Shown here in pieces: positions 7,517 to 12,007 of a DNA stretch of 12,007 nt. A program made the translations under genes and the position numbers. The notes under the pieces were generated by a model that saw nothing but the letters and a program-made list of their open reading frames with translations, searched no databases and had not been told where the DNA came from. The stretch is from Crenotrichaceae bacterium (lineage in GTDB: Bacteria; Pseudomonadota; Gammaproteobacteria; Methylococcales; DRLZ01), in contig DRLZ01000071.1 of assembly GCA_011322755.1 (NCBI GenBank), forward strand, positions 1 to 12,007, read 5' to 3'. Each line of letters begins with the position of its first letter. The stretch's first letter is position 1.

Positions 7517-8279
7517 AGTCGTATTCAATCAATACTGGCGCATGATCCGAAAAGCGTTGTTGTTTATAGATTTCAACAGATTGAATCCGGTTTCTCAGCG
7601 AAGGTGTGACCAGTTGGTAATCAATGCGCCAGCCCACATTATTTGTCCATGCACGCCCGCGGTTAGACCACCAGGAGTATTGATACGGCTCCTTGTTGAC
7701 CGAACGAAAGGCATCAATCCAGCCATCTTCTTTATAGAGCTGATCCAGCCATGCACGTTCTTCCGGTAAAAAACCCGAATTCTTTTGATTGGATTGCCAG
7801 TTGCGAATGTCTAATTTGGTGTGCGCAATATTCCAGTCAGCACAAAGTATGTAGTCATCTCCTGATGCTAATTGCTGTTTCATTTTGGCTCGTAATTTAT
7901 CCATTCCCTGGTATTTAATGGTTTGCCGTTCACTGCCAGAAGTACCCGATGGCAGGTAAATGGAAGCAATGTGTAAATGACCAAACACAGCCTCAATATA
8001 CCGTCCTTCAATATCGGCAATATTCCAGTCCATGGTATCAACCACCGAATCCGGTTTTTTGCGTGAAAAAATAGCCACGCCGCTGTAACCTTTTTTCTCG
8101 GCAGCATGATAAAAACAGTGGTAGTCTTCTGGCCAGAATATTGGATCTTGCAGTTGATTCAGCTGTGCTTTTAGTTCTTGCAAACAGATAATGTCTGGTT
8201 TGGTGTCTGCTAACCAGTCAAAAAAACCTTTGCGTTGTGCCGAGCGAATGCCGTTCAGATTGAGTGTTGCAACAAGCAT
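7506..8279 (-). CDS. xthA: exodeoxyribonuclease III
   Basis: A 257-residue Mg2+-dependent enzyme of the exonuclease III/AP endonuclease family, which cuts DNA at abasic sites and degrades 3' ends in base-excision repair. Family motifs with catalytic residues are all present: N7 in LNLNGIR, E35 in CLQELK, GYSGVAIFSR (64-73), Y108 in IYLPSG, D148 and N150 in CADWNIAH, NSGFLPEERAWLD (167-179), D220 in WRIDYQL, and D245-H246 in SDHAPV. Length is normal for the family (E. coli XthA has 268). It is cytoplasmic. It is the first gene of a two-gene unit with ampG, whose start lies within its last codons. It is divergent from rpmE across 114 bp. The ATG at 8277-8279 gives the usual start (MLVATLNLNG), with no strong ribosome-binding site close by. 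Confidence 0.95.
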   Translation of the reverse strand: MLVATLNLNGIRSAQRKGFFDWLADTKPDIICLQELKAQLNQLQDPIFWPEDYHCFYHAAEKKGYSGVAIFSRKKPDSVVDTMDWNIADIEGRYIEAVFGHLHIASIYLPSGTSGSERQTIKYQGMDKLRAKMKQQLASGDDYILCADWNIAHTKLDIRNWQSNQKNSGFLPEERAWLDQLYKEDGWIDAFRSVNKEPYQYSWWSNRGRAWTNNVGWRIDYQLVTPSLRNRIQSVEIYKQQRFSDHAPVLIEYDYAF

Positions 8280-8326
8280 AATATGAAAATTTTCCTGATA
8301 TTAAGTGGTAGAATCAAGCGATAGAC

Positions 8327-8355
8327 TTGAAGATTGGTGGTATATTTCGTATCAT
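8327..8355 (+). promoter_or_regulatory. candidate sigma70 promoter for rpmE
   Basis: TTGAAG (8327-8332) and TATCAT (8350-8355) match the -35 and -10 consensus at 4/6 and 5/6 positions with an ideal 17-bp spacer. Transcription would begin near 8362, leaving a leader of about 30 bases before the rpmE ATG. No Zur-type palindrome is apparent. This is a pattern match only. Confidence 0.45.
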
Positions 8356-8393
8356 TACGCTCTTTTGTTCGCTATTCACAACAGGCAAGCTCT

Positions 8394-8594
8394 ATGAAAC
8401 AAGGTATACACCCAGAATATAATCCGATTAAAATCACCTGTAGTTGTGGAGTTACGATTGAAACACGGTCTACACTTGATCATGATTTAACAGTAGAAGT
8501 TTGCTCTTCCTGTCACCCTTTTTATACAGGAAAGCAGAAGATTGTTGATACTGCTGGACGGGTCGACAAATTCCGTCGTAAATATTCTAAATAA
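8394..8594 (+). CDS. rpmE: 50S ribosomal protein L31 (zinc-binding form)
   Basis: A 66-residue ribosomal protein of the large subunit, at the usual length for bacterial L31. It starts MKQGIHPEY, the standard L31 opening (MKxxIHPxY), and carries RSTLDHDL (25-32), CSSCHPFYTGKQK (37-49) and GRVDKFRRKY near the end. The four cysteines C16, C18, C37 and C40 make the zinc-ribbon site, so this is the C+ form and not the cysteine-free YkgM-like paralog used under zinc limitation. The ATG at 8394 is chosen because it gives the canonical N-terminus; the in-frame upstream extension to TTG at 8334 overlaps the promoter and has no L31 similarity. It is monocistronic, divergent from the exonuclease III gene and convergent with the gene at 8727. 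Confidence 0.97.
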   Translation: MKQGIHPEYNPIKITCSCGVTIETRSTLDHDLTVEVCSSCHPFYTGKQKIVDTAGRVDKFRRKYSK

Positions 8595-8600
8595 ACTGCC

Positions 8601-8627
8601 TACCCGGTTTCGTCTAGAAACCGTGTA
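8601..8627. terminator. hairpin in the convergent gap after rpmE
   Basis: CGGTTTC (8605-8611) pairs perfectly with GAAACCG (8617-8623) around GTCTA. After one mismatch, TAC/GTA extends the stem to 8601-8627. It lies just after the rpmE stop and between converging genes, where terminators are expected. There is no T-run directly after it on either strand, so intrinsic termination would be weak; it may instead protect mRNA 3' ends. Confidence 0.4.
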
Positions 8628-8726
8628 GCTCCCTCTTCATCAAATAAGACACTCTGTTATTTGTTTGTGGCGTTGTTCCCTGTAGATGATATTCCAGTCA
8701 GTTTACAGCGCTGCCTGTCGTGTGCG

Positions 8727-9380
8727 CTAAGCAGACTGAATGGGTTGTAAAGGGTTTACTTTTCTGATTGTTTGTCCGAGCAATCTTTGAACCTGCCGTG
8801 TTGTCGCTCGTTTAGTTAATAAACCTTTTGTTTTGGTTCTGTTATGTAAGTAGTGATGGGGGAATAACAGAAGCTCAATCGTGATGTTATCAACTAGAAG
8901 GCAGAGACGCGAAAATGATTCCAGCTTACCTTGAGGCGATGTGACCTCGTGTGATTTTTCCACAAAAGGGATCCCGGCATCCAGCAAAGTTGTGATGATT
9001 GCTTCTGGTGTGTCGGCGAAGACATGGAGTATCACACTGCTGTGCTGTCCTGCAACGCCTGATAAAACGGGGCCTGTGAGTCGAGGTGAGAATTGCTCAA
9101 GATACTGCATTGCTTCCAATGCAGCTGTTCGTTGTTGGAGAAGCTGGTTCAGTTGTTCCGGTCCTGAATAAATCAGATGGTATTGCTGCATTTCATGATC
9201 AATATCTTGATTACACGGAAGTCTGGTTTCGGTGTTTGACATTCCTAAACGATGCGCGGCCTTGGTTTTTGCTGTCTGGTAATTCAGGACTCCATCTTCA
9301 ATAATTATGCGTGCAGCTTCCTGTGCGATCTGCGCGCGGATTGTTTGTTCAGAACGTTTAGAATAATGACTCGACCTCAT
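8727..9380 (-). CDS. conserved hypothetical protein coupled to the PBP1A gene
   Basis: A 217-residue cytoplasmic protein with no signal peptide or membrane segment. I recall similar proteins in other Proteobacteria annotated as hypothetical or nucleotidyltransferase-like, but cannot confirm a family. Its N-terminal third is helical and charged (IRAQIAQEAARIIIEDG at 14-30, then AKTKAAHRLG at 37-46). The middle has the patterned stretch GPVLSGVAGQHSSVILHVFAD (103-123), which could be the G-x-G...S/D strand of a nucleotidyltransferase fold; the end is basic (LLTKRATTRQVQRLL). The ATG at 9378-9380 is chosen because GAGGA lies 8 bases upstream. This start sits inside the end of the PBP1A gene, with a 23-bp overlap, implying one transcript and translational coupling. 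The open frame extends upstream to 9530, but that part lies wholly within the PBP1A gene. Function is unknown; a link to the cell wall is inferred only from position. Confidence 0.75.
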   Translation of the reverse strand: MRSSHYSKRSEQTIRAQIAQEAARIIIEDGVLNYQTAKTKAAHRLGMSNTETRLPCNQDIDHEMQQYHLIYSGPEQLNQLLQQRTAALEAMQYLEQFSPRLTGPVLSGVAGQHSSVILHVFADTPEAIITTLLDAGIPFVEKSHEVTSPQGKLESFSRLCLLVDNITIELLLFPHHYLHNRTKTKGLLTKRATTRQVQRLLGQTIRKVNPLQPIQSA

Positions 9381-11709
9381 TGTTACTGTCCTCTGGGTTA
9401 GCAGTGTTTTTGCTTGATGGTGTTGCATATTCCGATGGTGCATATTGATTTCGAAAAATTTCGGTAATCGCGTTGGATGCATTAGCAGGTGCAAGTAAAC
9501 CTGTTGTCGGGTCAATTTGAACTTGCACAATGTTTTCCGGTTGTTCGAAATGTTTTTCCGGAATGTTTTTGAGTGCCTGTTTCATGAAACTAATCCACAT
9601 CGGCAGCGCTGCCAGGCTCCCGGTTTCACGAGACCCGAGAGGTATCGATGAATCAAATCCAACCCATGCGGTTGCAACCATTGTTGGCGAGAAGCCATTG
9701 AACCATGCATCGCGTTGGTCATTGGTGGTACCGGTTTTACCTGCCAGGTCAGATCGACCAAGAGCCTTGGCCCTGCGGGCAGTACCTCTTCGAACAACAT
9801 CTTGCAGCATGGAGTGCATAATATAGTGTACGTCCGGATCGATAATGACAGGAGCTGGGTTGCTGCATTGGGCGCATGCTGTTTTTGGTTTTGCCCGAAA
9901 AAGTTCCTTGCCATCAGCTGACTCGATGCGTTGAATAAAATAGGGGTCAATACGATAGCCGCCGTTGGCAAATGTTGCAAATGTTCTAGCCATTTGCAAT
10001 GGTGACGCGGTTCCGCTACCTAATGCCAGCGTTAGACTTTTGGGAAGTTGCTGCTCAGGAAAGCCAAACCGAATAGCCGTGTTGCGTACAGTATCTATAC
10101 CTATTTCACGCATTAAACGAATCGATACTAAATTTCTCGAGGTTCGTAAACCGACCCGCAGTCGCGTTGGTCCAGAGAATTTGTGACTGAAATTTTCTGG
10201 TCGCCACTCGTCTCCATTCTGCGCAGCATCAAAAACGATTGGTGCGTCATTGATGATACTTGCAGCAGTGAATCCTTTTTCCAGCGCAGTCGTATAGACA
10301 ATCGGTTTGAAACCTGAGCCGGGTTGACGCTGAGTTTGCGTGACCCGGTTGAACTTGCTTTTGGTAAAATCAAAACCACCTTGCAACGCAGTAATCGCAC
10401 CATCAATCGGATTTAACGCGACCATTGCACCTTCCACTTTAGGAATTTGTGCCAGTTTCCAGAGACCTGCATCATCTTTACGAATACGAATAATATCCCC
10501 AGGTGTCGTGATTTGATTGGCGCGGGTTGGTTTTTTTCCTGTTCGACCCTGTGCCAGATAAGGTAACGCCCATGCCAGTCCTTTCCAAGAGATGGTTTTG
10601 TATTGATTGTTTCCTGTGTAGACAACAATCGACTGTTTCTTGACTGCAGTGACAACAGCTGGAACCGTGTCCCCTGTTGATTGATGGTTCGCTAATACCA
10701 GATCCCACTGCGCCGTATCATTTTCCTGAAAATCAACAATTTTTGCTATGGATCCGAAATAGCCATGACGTTGAGTATAGGCATGTAAGGCATTTCTAAG
10801 TGAATTTTCAATCTGTGATTGCTGTTTGGAGTTGATCGTTGTATAGACCTGAAATCCCTTACTATAGGCATCTTCACCATACCAGTCCACCATAAATTGG
10901 CGAACCATTTCAGCGACATAAGGTGCCAGTGTCTGGATTTGTTCATTGTGAACCTTGGATATGACAGGCTGCTCTGATGCGTGTTGATGTTGTTGCTGGT
11001 TGATATAGCCAAGTTCCAGCATGCGACGAAGCACATAATCACGACGTCGTTTGGCTCGTTCCGGGCTGGTAACCGGGTTATCTGTTGATGGTGCCTTGGG
11101 TAATCCTGCCAGTATGGCAACTTCATCCAGGCTTAAATCAGCGACCTTTTTCCCAAAGTAGATGTAAGAAGCTGCACCAATGCCATATGCATGATGACCC
11201 AGATAAATTTTATTTAAATACAGTTCAAGAATTTCCTGTTTTGAAAACTGCTTATCTATCTTTAATGACAGGATAATTTCTTTCAGTTTGCGCTCAAATG
11301 TTCTTTCGCTGGATAACAGGTAATTACGCGCAACCTGCATGGTGATTGTACTACCGCCTTGTTTTTTCTGCCCGGTTTTTAGATAGACAATAACGGCTCT
11401 AAGCAGGCCCTGGTAATCAACACCAGGGTGTTCATAAAATCGGTCATCTTCTGCTGCCAGGAAAGCGTTAATCAAGTTTTCTGGTGTGTCATCCAATGAA
11501 ACCGGAACACGTTTTTGATCTCCAAACTGACTGAGTAGTTTTCCATCTTGCGTGTAAACTCTGAGTGGGAGCTTGTATTCAACCTGTTTCAAGCTGTTGA
11601 TGTCAGGTAATTCAGGTTCGTAATAACGATAGAGCAGATAAGCGCCTAGACCGGCGATAAGAATTCCCAGGATAATCAGAAGAGCAATTGCTTTCAGCCA
11701 TTTAAGCAT
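9358..11709 (-). CDS. mrcA: penicillin-binding protein 1A (bifunctional class A PBP)
   Basis: A 783-residue inner-membrane enzyme that polymerises lipid II into glycan strands and cross-links peptides in the periplasm. It has a short cytoplasmic tail and one membrane anchor (about 7-27). The GT51 transglycosylase domain follows, with E87 in AAEDDRFYEHPGVD, KQGGSTITMQVARN (116-129), RKLKEI (140-145, second Glu at 144) and LYLNKIYLG (163-171). An OB-like insert lies near 318-425. The transpeptidase domain has nucleophile S465 in SGFK, S524-R525-N526, and K658-T659-G660. The C612-x2-C615 pair has a counterpart in E. coli PBP1A. The ATG at 11707-11709 matches the usual N-terminus although its ribosome-binding site is poor (CCACCCTT); the frame stays open to a TTG at 11865. 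The symbol mrcA is used; ponA is the name in Pseudomonas. It overlaps the next gene by 23 bp. Confidence 0.96.
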   Translation of the reverse strand: MLKWLKAIALLIILGILIAGLGAYLLYRYYEPELPDINSLKQVEYKLPLRVYTQDGKLLSQFGDQKRVPVSLDDTPENLINAFLAAEDDRFYEHPGVDYQGLLRAVIVYLKTGQKKQGGSTITMQVARNYLLSSERTFERKLKEIILSLKIDKQFSKQEILELYLNKIYLGHHAYGIGAASYIYFGKKVADLSLDEVAILAGLPKAPSTDNPVTSPERAKRRRDYVLRRMLELGYINQQQHQHASEQPVISKVHNEQIQTLAPYVAEMVRQFMVDWYGEDAYSKGFQVYTTINSKQQSQIENSLRNALHAYTQRHGYFGSIAKIVDFQENDTAQWDLVLANHQSTGDTVPAVVTAVKKQSIVVYTGNNQYKTISWKGLAWALPYLAQGRTGKKPTRANQITTPGDIIRIRKDDAGLWKLAQIPKVEGAMVALNPIDGAITALQGGFDFTKSKFNRVTQTQRQPGSGFKPIVYTTALEKGFTAASIINDAPIVFDAAQNGDEWRPENFSHKFSGPTRLRVGLRTSRNLVSIRLMREIGIDTVRNTAIRFGFPEQQLPKSLTLALGSGTASPLQMARTFATFANGGYRIDPYFIQRIESADGKELFRAKPKTACAQCSNPAPVIIDPDVHYIMHSMLQDVVRRGTARRAKALGRSDLAGKTGTTNDQRDAWFNGFSPTMVATAWVGFDSSIPLGSRETGSLAALPMWISFMKQALKNIPEKHFEQPENIVQVQIDPTTGLLAPANASNAITEIFRNQYAPSEYATPSSKNTANPEDSNNEVESLF

Positions 11710-12007
11710 AAGGGTGGAGATTGATTTTGAGCAGTGTTTTGCTAGTAGAGCTGTAAATGAGGCACAGTCTAACAGATTGTAAGTGATCGTCGAAACTTGG
11801 TATTGTCTGAAACAACAAAGATGATAAAAACCAAACGATTCTAGACTGAGGTTGAGTGTATTCAACTACCCTTAAATGTGGTGCTACATTTTGTAGTCCA
11901 GAGATGCAAGTTGTCTAAATATACCGTATGATTGTCTTCAGTATAACTTCAAGAAAATTGCTTAATTGACTGTTTCTCTTGGTAATTATTCTTTGCAGGC
12001 TAAATAA
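11710..12007. other. 298-bp upstream region of the PBP1A gene
   Basis: No gene is apparent here up to the window end. It should contain the PBP1A promoter and perhaps that of a divergent gene beyond the edge. A small inverted repeat CTACA-TTT-TGTAG lies at 11884-11896. A rightward TTGACT (11966-11971) is followed only by a weak TATTCT at a 15-bp spacing. From memory, many Gammaproteobacteria have pilM divergent from the PBP1A gene, so a pil operon may start just outside, but nothing inside the window shows it. Confidence 0.4.

Noticed and set aside
8334..8393. 20-codon upstream extension of L31 from a TTG
   Set aside because: It overlaps the candidate promoter, and L31 proteins begin with MKxxIHPxY, which is given by the ATG at 8394.
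9381..9530. 50-codon upstream extension of the unknown gene at 8727
   Set aside because: The extension lies inside the PBP1A gene and the ATG at 9380 has a good GAGGA ribosome-binding site.
11710..11865. 52-codon upstream extension of PBP1A from a TTG
   Set aside because: It does not resemble the PBP1A N-terminus and would place non-hydrophobic sequence before the membrane anchor; the ATG at 11709 gives the usual layout.

Overview
The window looks like core chromosome of a Gram-negative gammaproteobacterium. It carries PBP1A, AmpG, exonuclease III, the four-cysteine form of ribosomal protein L31, an NhaD-type Na+/H+ antiporter and a sulfite-reductase hemoprotein paired with a DUF934 protein. 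Base composition looks moderate (mid-40s % G+C by eye, not counted). NhaD points to a marine, saline or alkaline habitat. A Methylophaga/Piscirickettsiaceae-like source is possible but not provable from the sequence alone. I see no rRNA, tRNA, CRISPR array, transposase or phage gene.

Layout: (i) 2-166 (+) is the 3' end of an NnrS-family membrane protein. (ii) 278-2397 (-) is a two-gene sulfur-assimilation unit: the siroheme/[4Fe-4S] sulfite reductase hemoprotein, then the DUF934 protein. (iii) 2398-2931 is a long gene-free divergent region. (iv) 2932-4338 (+) is nhaD. (v) 4656-6161 (+) is an unrecognised exported protein with a Gly-Thr tract encoded by nine exact copies of a hexanucleotide and two PPC-like modules; a strong intrinsic terminator follows at 6197-6244. 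(vi) 6272-8279 (-) holds exonuclease III and an AmpG-type muropeptide permease that overlap by a few bases. (vii) 8394-8594 (+) is rpmE behind a plausible sigma70 promoter. (viii) 8727-11709 (-) is PBP1A followed by an overlapping conserved gene of unknown function. (ix) 11710-12007 is gene-free upstream sequence of PBP1A.

How the genes work together: the sulfite reductase and DUF934 protein form an assimilatory sulfite-to-sulfide step. PBP1A builds peptidoglycan and AmpG returns its turnover products to the cytoplasm, but the two lie in separate units. From memory of other gammaproteobacteria, rpmE and the PBP1A gene lie near each other with pilMNOPQ divergent from PBP1A, so the right side appears to be a conserved neighbourhood. 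The least explained items are the repeat-bearing exported PPC protein and the small gene overlapping the end of the PBP1A gene. I found no convincing new multi-gene system.
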